Of a stretch of DNA of 64,000 nt, positions 32,698 through 44,787 are shown piece by piece; position 1 is the first letter of the stretch, and every line of letters begins with the position of its first letter. The stretch is from positions 2,436,001 through 2,500,000 of the forward strand of contig NC_079368.1 of assembly GCF_021018895.1 (NCBI RefSeq). The letters are read 5' to 3'. Source of the DNA: Seriola aureovittata. Its lineage: Eukaryota; Chordata; Actinopteri; Carangiformes; Carangidae. Below the pieces are notes generated by a model, which was given only the letters and a program-made list of their open reading frames with translations, did not search any database and was not told where the DNA came from. Both the position numbers and the translations under genes were made by a program.

Positions 32698-34950
32698 GAG
32701 CCACAACCCCAGCTAATCATCAGAAAAGTAGCCCAATATTTTATACACATTCAGGAAGTTTTTTTTGGCCCAACATGTATGAAATTTTTGTTTTATTAAA
32801 ATAATACATTGCTTGGTTAGAAACACGCCTGCCCCCAGACATTAGTCAGTCTGGATTTCATCTTGAGGTGCTTATATGTTTTTAATTCAAAGTGATCATG
32901 AAATTGAAAGTGTAAATTTCAACAGGAGGAAACAAATGGACTGTTTGTTCTTAGCATGATTACAGTATGCAAAGAATACATATGAAATATCCAGTCATGG
33001 CTAAATAAAAACTTTGTTAATGTTACTCTCACGTTAGACTCAATATCTTACTTTCGAAAAGATGTTTATTCAGAAAGAATACATGAGAAATAAAAGGCAT
33101 TAGTTGGCTCGGTGGCTGTACGGGACTAATGAAGATAACATGTTGTAAACAGCTGGACTGAATGATTACAATAAACTCAATAAAACAAACGACACAGATA
33201 TCTCTCAGGTTGGAGGGGTATGAACTGTCTATTAAGAGTGTAGAAAAAAATCCACAACCATGCTTTCTTTCCCTCAGCATGAAGGTTTACTGTCGACATG
33301 GCAACAGGTGCCGAACTTTTGAAAAAAAAAGAAAAAACAACCGCTCAAAGATGACTGTGTGCTCTTACTTTGAAAAGAGGAAATTACTTCCCCGCGGACG
33401 CTCACGGGATTTTCGGAAGTAGTCCAGCGAAATAGAAAAATGTTTTCACAAATAACAGTTTGAAAGTTGTAAGTGCTTTTCTCTTATTTGTAAATACATT
33501 CAATGTATCCACCGATATGTGTTTTATTTGTGGAATTTGTTTGAATTTTTGCAAATCGGTTTTATAGTTGAGATCTGTTTTGTGAGTATTTTTTGTATAT
33601 CTGGAAGGTGATTTATTTTTAAAGATTACACATTTACAAACTGATCGATCTGTTGACACAAATAATTACGGGACTAATCTCATCTAATACATGATGGACA
33701 ACATCAAAAAGTACCAAAGTGACAGCGGAAGTCGGGTGTAGGCATTTGAATCGACGCGCTTTTATTTTGAAGGCTAGACGCCCAAAGCGGAAATCTATTT
33801 AATAGTTATCTGGCCAACGCAACGCAACGCAACGCACCTCTTTCTGCGAAAAATCAAACGTTACAGTAGTTCACAGAACTGCTTCAGTGTCTGAATCAAA
33901 CAGAGATAGGTCCCAACCCACGTCTCATCCAGAGAAACACCAGCTGCAGTTTAACAGGTTAACTGGGTAAAAAAAAAACAGCGACTGTAAACTCTACCCG
34001 CCCTCACAGCTCTCCTTCCTTCAGCCTGTTCAACTCTTTTAAACGTAAATAGATGAAACCCACCTCCATGACGCAGAGTTCTCTCCTTCCACCTGCAGCG
34101 ATACTTTCCAGCTTCTCAGGACTCACTGAAGACCTGTCTGGTTTCACTTTCAACTTCTGGGTGTCCGGTGTCTTCAGGGTTCATCACGTGTCTTCTAGCG
34201 ACCCCTTGCGGCAATCAAGGAAACAGCAGCCAACATGGAAAACACTGTAGGCCACATTCCAAACCCACGGTTCTGCACAGTGGTTGAAACTAGCTAATGT
34301 ACTGAAGAATTTACTTTCCATTTCAGGACACTTTATATTTCTGTGACAGTTTCCTGTCTCTGGTTTTGAAAACATGAAGTTAAGGCGATTCAAAGTGCTT
34401 TACAGAGGCATGGAAATACATTAAAAATAAAACATTAAGATGATATTAAATTAGCATTTTAAAACGATTAAAAGAAATTTGAATAAATAAAAAGAAATAT
34501 TCAAACAAATAAGATAGGGTTGGAAACTTAGGACACACTTTTAAAAGGGGTGCTGTAGTGATAAAAAAAACATTAACAACAAGCAAATGCATAAGGTTAA
34601 AAAAGATGTCATGTATGTGATTCATTATGGAATGCCATCTCAATCAATATTAATTAAAAAAAACTCAGGTATGAAATAAATCCTGAAATAAATAGATTAG
34701 GTAATACAGCATAATATAAATATATATGAGTAAATAAATAAATAAATATCTATAGAAATAAATAAATCAATACACAAAAATGTTTTTATTTATTTCAGGG
34801 GACTTTTATTTTGTAATTCCACATTTATTTATATCTGGAGACTTTATATTTTCTAATGCCACATTTACTTCCCAGCTCTTTCTATTTCCATTGTCATAGT
34901 CAAATGAAGGGTCACTGAACAACAAGTGCGTCCCAGCCAGGTTAATCGCT
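32698..34950. other. Non-coding region with possible promoter near 33.8-34.2 kb
   Basis: Mostly AT-rich. (AACGC)4 lies at 33815-33834. GC rises at 33990-34210, where the minus strand has ATGGAG followed by gtgggt (about 34062-34076), which could be a short first exon of the minus-strand gene ending at 29279. This is speculative. No other exon is seen. Confidence 0.3.
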
Positions 34951-34959
34951 TTTTTCCTT

Positions 34960-35085
34960 TTCAAGCTATTTTTTGCCTAATTCTGATGGCCAGAGAGAGA
35001 GAGAGGGAAAGATATGCAGCAAAGGGCCACAGGCTGGATTCGAACCTGCGCCACTGCGGTTAGTGTACGCGCTCTACCGGGTTTG
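34960..35085 (-). repeat. tRNA-type SINE copy
   Basis: Read on the minus strand it contains GTAGAGCGCG, CGCAGTGGCG, an intact B box GGTTCGAATCC (35036-35046) and then GCCCTTTGCTGCATATC. This is the same family as 8325-8482. A 202-codon open frame running through it to 35581 is not a gene. Confidence 0.65.
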
Positions 35086-35719
35086 TGTATTTGGTTGTGT
35101 TTTGACTATTTACAGCACATGTCAAATCCATGAAGATGTTTTTCTGAATGTGTTTGTGTTTTTTTATATGTGCAGTGGTTTGATCTCTCAGGGCCACCGT
35201 ACAGATAGCAAAATGAAACTTCTGGCCCAACACAAGGCTGGATCCTCGGACCGGCTTGCCCACAGTTTGATGACATTTGGACATTTGGATATAATTCATG
35301 CGTTTTTCACAATACTGGCACAGAAGTATTTATGGTTTTTTTTTTTGCATGAAAAACAAACTAACTGGCCTTTGCTTGAGCGCCAGTCGTGGTGGTCTGT
35401 TCTGAATAACGTCTCATCCGTAGGAAGCCTAACGACTCTACACAGATCTAGTAAAGAAAATGATGCTTCATTAACGGTGAAGGTGAAGTTTCCAACAGAG
35501 CGTGAAGCAGCTCGTATTGCAGTGTCAGTGTTTGTCCAGCAGAGGTCAGTGGAGCTCCACACACTGATCGCAGAACAGTGACGCTGCTGGCCACCGTGTA
35601 ACAGTCCTGACACACCAGCAGCTGGTTTTTAACCAAACTCAGTCTGTTTTATCACACAGTGTCTTTTTATTAGTCCGACTCTGAGTTGGCAGAGTGTAGC
35701 TTCAGAAGAGCCGACTGCC

Positions 35720-35762
35720 GGTCCTGGTCCTGGTCCTGGTCCTGGTCCTGGTCCTGGTCCTC
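35720..35762. repeat. (GGTCCT)7 minisatellite
   Basis: Seven hexamer units in tandem. The complement reads as Arg-Thr repeats in one frame, an artefact. Confidence 0.95.
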
Positions 35763-36049
35763 TCTCCTCCTCTGCACTCTACCACAGGCGACTTCTCATC
35801 AGTGGTTTCACGTGAAGCTGGTCCAGCTGATACAGACCAGACTGATCCCGGTCTCATCACAGTGTGTGCGGTCAGAGGATAGCAGGCTGTCACGGCAGAG
35901 GACTGGATCAGGAAATGAAGCTTCAGGACCGTTGTTCTCCTCTCTTGCTGTTTGTAGCCTGCAGGCCTGTTTACTGTTGACTATATGCTGCTGTGTGTCC
36001 TGTATGGAGAGCTCGGATTGACATGTGTGAGGTGACATTATTATATATT

Positions 36050-36420
36050 ATAGCAGTCAGTGAAGAGCGGGAAAATCAACAACAATAATAAAAATAATAA
36101 TAATAAAAGAAAATATACCCACATAAATGCAAATAGAACATCCCTGACATTTTTATTCTAGTTTATTGGTTTAATATTTAATTATTATTATTGTTATTAT
36201 TATTATTATTATTACTATTATTATTAGTTGTAGTAGTAGTAGTATTATTGTTGTTATTATTATATGTATATTACATATTATAATATAATGTTATATTACA
36301 ATAGCCTATATAAGAATTTAAAGAGAAAAATAAATGGAAATTTGTTTATTTGCAGTTTGTTGTCAGTAATAATAAATAATAATAATAATATAATTAACGT
36401 TATACTGTTTAAATTTTAAA
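36050..36420. repeat. AT-rich (ATT/AAT)n region
   Basis: Long runs of ATT and AAT triplets with GTAGTA interruptions. Simple sequence, no coding potential. Confidence 0.85.
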
Positions 36421-37070
36421 AATGCTTATTTAACTGAATTTTCCGCAGAGAGAAATGTAGGCTATGACCCGAATTTATGGTCCTTGTGCATCACCCTGTT
36501 TCGCGCCCTCAGTCTTTAGATAATATCCAGAGGAGAGCGCCTGAGCAGCACTACAGTGTCACGCTGGTGGGATTGACGAGGTTTAGACATCTGTCAAATT
36601 CAGCCAATAGAATATACATTAGTAATATTGGAAAAGGCGCAGTGTGAGCGGGGATTAAGTCCAGTTTCTAATCTCATAACAGGAGTCAGATGGACGCAGG
36701 ACGACGCCTCCAAAGTGTCATGGATAGCGGGAAAAAATATCAGACTGTGACGCAGTTTCAGTCACAGGGAAACTGTTTGTTATTTGATCACATCTGAATT
36801 CAAACTTCTTGAATTTGGTGAAGTAGTGTAGTTAATTTATGGGTGATACTGTGTCACAGCTTCCTGCCAAACATCAGCATCCTCTGATTTCTGGTCTTAG
36901 GAAAATCAGAACTCCTGTATGTGAATTTTCTCAAACCTGCCACTTACATGAACCCCTCTGAAAAATCAGTCATCAAGCTACGTCTACGTCATGAAAAACA
37001 TTTAATGTTGGAGTTTATTTCTCCACACAGCAGCAGCAGAATCAGCTGTGCTACAAACGGCCCCTCAAAT
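36421..37070. other. Single-copy-looking non-coding DNA
   Basis: More balanced base composition with some CpG (TTTCGCGCCC, GAGAGCGCC, GACGCAGGACGACGCC) and a CCAAT box (AGCCAATAGAA at about 36602). It could be regulatory, but no gene start is attached to it. Confidence 0.3.
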
Positions 37071-37074
37071 ATCT

Positions 37075-37170
37075 CATAATGATATAATATAATATAATAT
37101 TATATCATATTATATAATATAATATGATAATATTGTATAATATAATATGATATAATATAATATATAACAT
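37075..37170. repeat. (ATAAT)n/(ATATA)n array
   Basis: Runs of AATAT and ATAAT pentamers on both strands, partly palindromic. Confidence 0.85.
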
Positions 37171-37692
37171 CTTAAAATATATGGTTTGTAGTTTTTAGGT
37201 AAAAATAAATAAGTGACAATTAAACAGAATTTGTCAGTGTTCACAGTCAGAGAATGTTTAAATTATATTTTTTTAATTTACCCAAATATAATTTTACTAT
37301 TTAAAACAGACATGTATGTAACTATTGCCACCATGATTTGGAACAGTTTCTTTACATGTCAATGCCAATAATTATTGTAATATTAATATTATCCATTTCG
37401 CCCACCAAATACTCTAAAGCAGAGCTCAGCGTGTCAGAGCATCTCTGTCAGTTCTCTGAACACCAAATGATATTCTACAGTAGTATATACAATATTATAT
37501 AGTATATTATATAATAATACATAGGCCTATTGTTAACAATTATTTTCATATTTACACAATATTTAGAATTTGATATGCTATTTTCATCCTCCTTTTACCT
37601 CAGGTGGTTGTATTGTCTCTCAGGTTGGGCTCCTGCTGAGTAGAACTTAGTTAAAACCTATTTAACTCATTACATCGCTGCTTATGTTGAAA

Positions 37693-38229
37693 TACATTGC
37701 ATTCAGAAAGTATTCAGACCCTTCACTTTCTTCACATGGTGTTGTGTTGAAACCTAATGTTAAAATGATTGAAATTCCTTTTATTTATCTATCTACACTC
37801 AATCCTCATAATGACAAAGAGAAAACATAATTTAAGAAATATTTAACAAATTTATTAAAAAGGAAAAACAGAAATATCACATTGACATAAATATTCAGAC
37901 ACCTCACTTAGAACTAACTACTAACACATTTAGCAGCGATTACAGCCCCGACTCTTCTTGGGCCTAACATGACGGATTCTATACATCTGGATTTGTGGGT
38001 TTCCTGTCGTTCTTCTCTGCAGATCATCTCAGACTCTCAAAGGTTGATGGGGACGTCGGTGCACAGACATGCTGAGCTCTCTCCAAATGTTGGATAGGAT
38101 TGAAGTCAGGGCTCTGGGACTGGGCCACTCAAGGACATTCACAGAGTTGTCCCTGAGACACTCCTGTGTTGTGCTGAGGGTCATTGTCCTGTTGGAAGGG
38201 GTCTGAATACTCTCTGAATGCATTGCATA
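37693..38229 (-). mobile_element. Deleted Tc1-like element (second family)
   Basis: Flanking TA at 37693-37694 and 38228-38229. The left end CATTGCATTCAGAAAGTATTC and right end (complement) TGCAATGCATTCAGAGAG then TATTCAGACCCC are inverted repeats of a known Tc1 group. The minus strand retains a transposase tail with NVLEWPS and LWRELS-like words (38029-38150, frame-shifted). At 537 bp, about two thirds of the element is lost. Confidence 0.85.
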
Positions 38230-39477
38230 TATGTCATTTACAATTTGCTGTGTGTTTTTTGTTTTCTTTTGTCTTGTAGTTTGACCATGTTGTAGTTGTC
38301 ATCAGTGTATTGTCATTGGAGCGTCCTAAATTTTGATCAAGTCATTGTTTCCCTCAAGATAATCAAAGCTCAGATGATATTAATGTGTAACAGAGAATTC
38401 ATAAATAACTTAAACTGGTGAATTAAGTGAATTAAATGTAATTATTATGCAATTGTTAAAAGAAATGCATGACTTTTTTTTGGCCATGGCATAACAAGCA
38501 TAACACATTACAAAATGGCCACATATGGAAAATAATGGGTCTGCTAAAGGAGATGCCACAACATATGTCACTGTTATTTGCTTAAATTGTGACAGAGCTC
38601 CACTCATATTAAAATGTATAACCTTAGTGACACTGCACATAATCCAGTTATTTTCAACAACATTTTATTATCCTATGATGTGTTTCTCTTACCGTAAAGG
38701 AACATACCTACCGCTAACCTTTCATTTTGTTTACCATGGCAGTGCCTGCAGATATAACAGCGTCTAATGGACCAAATATTTCTGGTGTTTTTGTCGTATA
38801 ACAAGTCTTCAACTGTCAAAAATGCACAACTTTTATGCAGTGAAACTCAACTACAGCTCAGGACCCTCTGATGGCAGAGTATAAGAACGATGCACAATTC
38901 AGTGCGAAGCTTCAATACAGCAGATCTTTCTGCTGCGGTCAGTATGTGATGCCACTGCCATACACGTATATACATCAGAAGCACTTCCATATGACGGTGA
39001 GATCATAAAGCAATCCTTGAGTTGATTCCTACAACAGGAGTAAGGCAATACAGTTGCATGTTTTATGGAGCCAAAACTGAGGATGGAGAGGAACTGACTC
39101 AGAAGATGTCACAATGGCCGACCTTGACAAATATGAGTTTAACTGACATAACAGATGAAAAGTTATGATGTGTTCAGGTGCTTACTTTGGAAACCCAAGA
39201 GTAAGAGACTCTCAACGTCCAAGACATCTAACTAATTTAAGAACACACATTAAGGTAATAAGGTAACACAGCTACCATGCTAATCAACAGCAACTTGTTA
39301 ATAGCTAACTACTAACTAGCCACATAAAATATATAACCATAACTGTAACCGGAAGCCTGGATTTTGAGTAATTATAAGTTATCAGACAGTGACAGTGGCA
39401 TTGAAACCAACCAGTGACAGTGAAACCACACCCCTCTGAGGGAGACACCGGAAAACTACCAAATCCTGATCCTCACA
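38230..39477. other. Non-coding, nothing recognised
   Basis: AT-rich DNA with no supported exon and no clear repeat boundary. Confidence 0.4.
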
Positions 39478-40345
39478 GTGGGTCCCGTTTTTAGTCTCAT
39501 ATTGGATGAAGGGTTTAAAACATCGGACACTTGGATTTTAACTGAGCTGAGAAATAAGCTGAGCACTCTCTCAAGTAGCTGTATGCCAACCTTGAACTGT
39601 GCAAACTATGTTCTACTCCAGAAAGAAAACAAAAAGATTGCTGACCTTCGAGACGATATTCGACAACTTTTTGATGAACTTCCGAAGAAAGACTGTCTTT
39701 TGCCCAGTTTCATGGACATGGCCTCTGGGCAGTCAAAACAGATTATCTATGTCAGTGCAACCATCTAGGACACAGTTGTCCACAGCCACTCGTTCATGGC
39801 CATTCTCCTGCTTGACACCCAATCATAAGCCATCCTGGTCTGAGGTGGAGGTCCATGGTTGCAGGGGTTGCTCGTACAGGGCTGCCTCACTACCTAACCT
39901 AAGCCAATCAAACTGCTAACCCGGCTAATGCTCCTGCGGTTCCAATTCATCCTAATGCTGAAAATGGCCCCTGCTGACACTGTGGCTTCCCTTTCCCCTT
40001 CCACCTATGGTGGCTAACAGTGTTCATGTGGCTCCCCAGTCCACTGTGAAGCCAAGGAAACAACCTTCCTCCCATCTGGTGATCTCCTCCTCCTGCTGTA
40101 GGCTCCTGAAAGAGGAAGTGGTCAGATACTCTGGAGGTTTTCCCTCCACTGAGCTGGCAGAGAAGTCCTCTCTTGGCTCTGATGTTGGTGCCTCAATGCA
40201 ACACGTGTCTTGTGGGACACCTCATACTGTTTCCCTGGAGCCACAGCCCAGTTTCTCCTCCTCCGTTTGTTTGGCTGGACTGCTGGTCCAGAAGGGGGAA
40301 AATTATTCCAAAACAAATGTAAATTGTGTAAAACCTACATTGTGA
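39478..40345 (+). pseudogene. Probable LINE ORF1 remnant
   Basis: Several frames are open in series on the plus strand. The first has a coiled-coil-like piece (QKENKKIADLRDDIRQLF). The next ones are rich in Ser/Pro with SSWSEVEVHG and a CRRLLKE-like word (39835-40120), resembling the variable ORF1 of fish CR1/L2-type LINEs. The reverse-transcriptase relic just downstream, in the same orientation, supports this. Confidence 0.4.
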
Positions 40346-40487
40346 GATGTGCAGGATGACTGGGGCTGGATTCTGCTTGAATGCTCTTCACATAGCAGTG
40401 TGGAAATAGGACCAGAGAACCAACTTTCCACTACTACTTAAAAAAAGATAATTAAAATCCTTTTGGGCGTCTCTTGGGACCTGTACT

Positions 40488-40770
40488 GATTCTGCTCTTA
40501 CCTCTCAGATAGGAGTTTTCTGTATTGTTTGGTCCCAGTATGTCTGAAACTGCTGCTCTTCATTGTGCCTCAGGGTTCTATCTTTGGTCTTCTAGTATTA
40601 TTTCTACAGATGCTTCCCTTAAAACATATCATTACCAAATTTAAAGGTATCCCTTGCCTTTGTTATGCTGGCAATATACAGCTCTATGTCCTTTATGTCT
40701 GATGAGACTGATAGACTGTTTTGGACAATAATTGTCTGACTGCTATAAAGGACAGGATAGCTAAAAGGTT
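40488..40770 (+). pseudogene. LINE reverse-transcriptase fragment (CR1/L2/Rex-like)
   Basis: The translation in shifting frames gives LSDRSF, FGPSMSETAALHC, then a degraded PQGSILGPLLF-type motif, then a degraded YADDTQLY box (CYAGNIQLY at about 40660-40686). The order and spacing match the RT palm of CR1/L2-type LINEs. The catalytic Asp pair is altered (AGN in place of ADD) and frameshifts abound, so it is dead. Confidence 0.65.
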
Positions 40771-40778
40771 ATGTTACC

Positions 40779-40973
40779 ATGCCAAGAAGACACCCTGGTC
40801 CCCTCACACAAGGCAGTGTAGCACAGTATTTCAGAGGTGGTACCTCCAACATAACCCGAGAACAATGTGACAAGTTGAACCTTCATTATTCAAGGACTGT
40901 ATCTCCTTCACACTGGGGGGAGACGAGAGTACAGGAATTTATTCAGAGACTTTACATTGGGAAGAAAGCCTGA
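40779..40973 (+). other. Isolated open frame, unrecognised
   Basis: A 64-codon ATG frame (MPRRHPGPLTQGSVAQYFRG..., ending QRLYIGKKA) lies just after the LINE fragment. Codon composition is protein-like, but there are no splice signals or known motifs. It may belong to another retroelement or a retrocopy. Confidence 0.2.
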
Positions 40974-41152
40974 GGATGATAATTTATCAATGAAAAACAG
41001 GATATCTAAGACTATCCAAACATGATGTTGTGTCAAACCTGAAAACAGAAGTTAATCACCTACAGAATTGATGCAGACAAATGGCAAGGATGCAACTGAT
41101 GACAATGATTGGACTGGATACCAGCAATGCTCACAAGTCATTAAGTCCAAGT

Positions 41153-41236
41153 CAAGTCTCAAGTCTTTGGTCACAAGATCAAATCAAGTCTCAAGTCTTT
41201 GGTCACAAGATCAAATCAAGTCTCAAGTCTTTGAGC
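41153..41236. repeat. Tandem repeat, 32-bp unit, 2.6 copies
   Basis: Two exact copies of a 32-bp unit (starting CAAGTCTCAAGTCTTTGG) at 41153-41184 and 41185-41216 are followed by a partial third. The unit itself contains repeated CAAGTC words. No spacers, so not a CRISPR array. Confidence 0.9.
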
Positions 41237-44200
41237 TCAAGTCCAACTCAAGTCTGTTATGGTTACAATAAGCGTTCTGTCCCCTCCTGCTGCCATATGG
41301 TTTGCTTAAAACACTGCATCACCATATCCTATGAATTCAAAGCATGTACTACATCATCACTCGCTTATTTATAGAGTTATACATGATACCAAGGGAGAGA
41401 ACAGGGATGGGAATAATAAATAATAAAATTGGCCCAGACTTTTGACTTGGACTGACCCACCAAAAACCGTCTGGAGACACTGTCACATATGGCCTGTGTC
41501 ACACTTTACAAGAATCATGTAACAAACAGAGGAGCCACATCAAAAAGAACAACCAGCACATTAAACTGTAGTTCTTTTTGTCACCTTCCTCTGTATGAAT
41601 TAGGAGCTATAGAGAATATGAGGTTAGAGTTCAGACTGGACAGCACAGCAGTAAATACAACACCAGACATCTCTTGATTTCAGCAGTTTTTCTCCTTCTC
41701 ATGAAGCTCAGAGTGAGCTGCTCCACCGTTGCTATTTTGGCAGTGCCTGACTGTCCCCATCTCCCAGTTAATCCAAAAATGGGCAAGAGGTGGAGCATGG
41801 GTGGAGCCATTTTGTGGCAAGCATACGCTCGCCCACATATCACTTAAAGAAGCCATGGCCTCAATTTTACAGAACTTTAAGCCTTAATAAAATTTAAACA
41901 GATGAGTTACATAAAAATTCACCCCCCGTACAGTTGTCATGAAGGAGGAAATTAGCTAAAGAGACCAAAACCATTTTTTTAACAGGCTGTGAACATGTTT
42001 ATTTATGCTGTACACTTTTGGAGCCAGACATTAGTGGTCATTAGAGGAACTGCAGTTTTTAGTACTTCAGTATTGGAGTTAGCTGCCTGGTTGACTCCCT
42101 GTGTATTAAGTGCTGTCAGTCAGTTGTAGCAGGTTGTCTTAAGTTGCAGTCATGACACTGTTCCTTTAAATGTTTCTTTTGCGTGTGACTCCACCTAAAC
42201 ACATTGTCAGTGGTGTAGTCCATTAGTTATTTATATTTTCAGAAAGAGAATAATGTCCATAATTCACATGTAATCCTTATATGTCTTCCTCATGTCCAAG
42301 TTAAACACGCTGCTGTTTCATATTAACTGTCAGACAATACTGTGTATAACAATGTTCACTATCATACTAGCACTTATGTAACAACAGTGTTTTGTGAGTA
42401 GCAGCAGAAACAGGGTGACTAACAGGCTGTTGTTTGTTGCTGCAGACAGCAGCCATTATTCTGAAGTGTGGCTGTGCTCTTTCACTCACAGCTGCTCATT
42501 AACTCATATTCATTGAGCACTAATTGATGTTGTATGGGTATTTGTTTGCAGTGTGAGCCACATGAGTGCTGTACATGTTTTTCAAACTTGGTGCCCCCTC
42601 ACCAAACCACATGGTGCTGCTGGAAATCACAATTCAGACGGTGACACCTTTATGAGAGAGGCTGATTCCAGCACAGCTGTTCTGACGTGACGCTCACCTC
42701 CTCTTGGACTGCAACACTGAGAGGCATGTATGTGTTCCTTGTAGAGAGATACAATCATCTAACTGGTTTGATCCTGATGTTGATGCTAAACTGATGTCAC
42801 TGGTACAATTGAATGGTTTCGGACAGTTACTAAATTTGAAGCTGAAATCACATTTAGTTCTTACTGTCAAAAATAATATTTAGAAATTATTGTTATTTGT
42901 TTTTATTATTAAAAGGACGAAAAAAATGGTCTTTATAGATATTATATTAATTATACAATATATAGATATTATATTAATTTCCCCAAAAAACATTTTTTCC
43001 CTTTTTCCCCTTTGCTCTCAGCAGCTGTGTTTAAAACCAGTGTGATGTTAGCAGTGGTTGAGCAGTGAGCTGAGGATGTTTGATCATTTCTTCCCCTCTT
43101 GCTACATAGCTAACATTAGCATCATTTACTTACCAGTCCAGAGAAAACGTGAGCTGCACAGAAGACTTATTATAACCTGTATATAACCTTGTATTACAAA
43201 GATAACAGTGGCTGAAGCTCTTGTCAAGCAACAATCACCAACACATCCGCCTGACAAGAACCCACATTCAACAGCAAGAAAAACTTACAAATCTCCCCTA
43301 TAAGGGGATGACTTCTGAAATAAAGAAATGTTTTTACTTAACCTACAGTGGTAAATGTGATGATGCTACATGTGTAATTTTACAGTAAATAAACAAATCT
43401 CTACTGACTCGTTTGTATGTTGTATCATGTCAGAATCAGAAAAAACAATCAAAAGACAATAAATGTGTTTAAATGAAAATGCAAAAACCATTATTAACAC
43501 TAAGAGGGATTAAAAGTTGTGTAACCGAACTGCTGCAGGCTGCAGGGATCAGGAGTTTATTTGCATGAATCCAACCAGCAGGTAACACTTCAAAAGTATC
43601 CCTGCTGCACTGCTTACAGCTGAACTTTGTCACACAGCACTCACCTGAGTTTGTGACACCTTTTTAAGGTTGTAAGGCTTTGATTCATGGGTCTTGCAGT
43701 TAGTTTGGTAACATAGTGTAAGGATACGGGTATTTCTTGGAGGTAAACTCGACTTGAATTGATCTCACAAAATTACCAGTAGAAAATATTTGGTCATTCA
43801 TTTTAGACCAGCACTACTGAGAACCACACCAGTATCTAGACCATGATGAAAACAAAATATATAAATTTATCCCTTTTGTTTTTTTCCTCAAATTTGAACA
43901 CAGCACGTGTGATTGACAGAGCAGTGTGTATGTTGTAGCGGACAAAAACATGCATTTTAATTTCAGTTGGACTTTAACTCTGGAGGCTAAAGAGAAGAAA
44001 TAAATAAAATTTAAATGGTTTGGTTTGGATCACCTGTAAACCTTCTGACCTTTACAACACTGTGCAGAAGTGTCGGATCTGAACCTGGTCTGGTGTGACC
44101 GTGGTGTTTCCACCGTTGCTTCTGAGCGGAATCCATTGATTTCCCACAAAAACCTGTTCAGTTACATATGCATGTGGTTTCTAGAGGACCGGGTTGGTGA

Positions 44201-44725
44201 GGCCAAATATAACCACAAAAAAGTTTAATAATGCTAATGTTGGTACCAGAGGATCTATAGTAAAAAACTCCTGTCCATATAACATACAACAGTTTATTTA
44301 TTTTTTAACCAAACCCCAAGATGAATGAAGCCAATTCATTTGTAAAACAGAAATGTTTAATTAGACTTTAATGAAACATTCATATTAAAGAACCAACTGC
44401 AACAAAAGTCAACATGCCCTTCATTAGTGAGATTGTTGCAGGGCCAACTCTTCATACAGCCCTTCATAATGTGAAGACTAGAATTACCACCTTGTGGTTG
44501 TTCGCCTCTGCCACTCACAGTCTCAGATTGCATTCCTGTTTATCCAGAATTATCCAGAATCTTGTCATAATTGCCGTGTGAAGTCTTGAGTAATGGCTAA
44601 AAAGTGTTTTGTGAGGTCACTGTGACCTTGACCTTTGACCCCTAAAGTCTCATGAGTTTGTCATTGAGTCCAGGTGAACATAGTAATGCGGCTTTTTCAG
44701 TAAGTTCATTAGAAATGAGGTGAAG
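41237..44725. other. Gene-free AT-rich DNA
   Basis: No supported exon or transposon end. 42940-42985 holds a duplicated TATAGATATTATATTAATT word. Otherwise I see nothing. Confidence 0.45.
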
Positions 44726-44787
44726 AGAAAATGAAAATGAAAATGAAAATGAAAATGAAAATGAAAATGAAAATGAAAATGAAAATA
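44726..44787. repeat. (GAAAAT)10 microsatellite
   Basis: Ten hexamer units in tandem; the complement reads as Ile-Phe repeats, an artefact. Confidence 0.95.

Noticed and set aside
35036..35046. B-box sequence that might indicate a tRNA gene
   Set aside because: It belongs to a tRNA-derived SINE. No full cloverleaf with matching acceptor stem is present.
34973..35581. 202-codon open frame on the plus strand
   Set aside because: It begins inside a SINE, has no known domain and crosses poly-T. The length is within chance for this window.
41153..41236. Short direct repeats that might suggest a CRISPR array
   Set aside because: The units are contiguous with no spacers, and the window is clearly vertebrate DNA.
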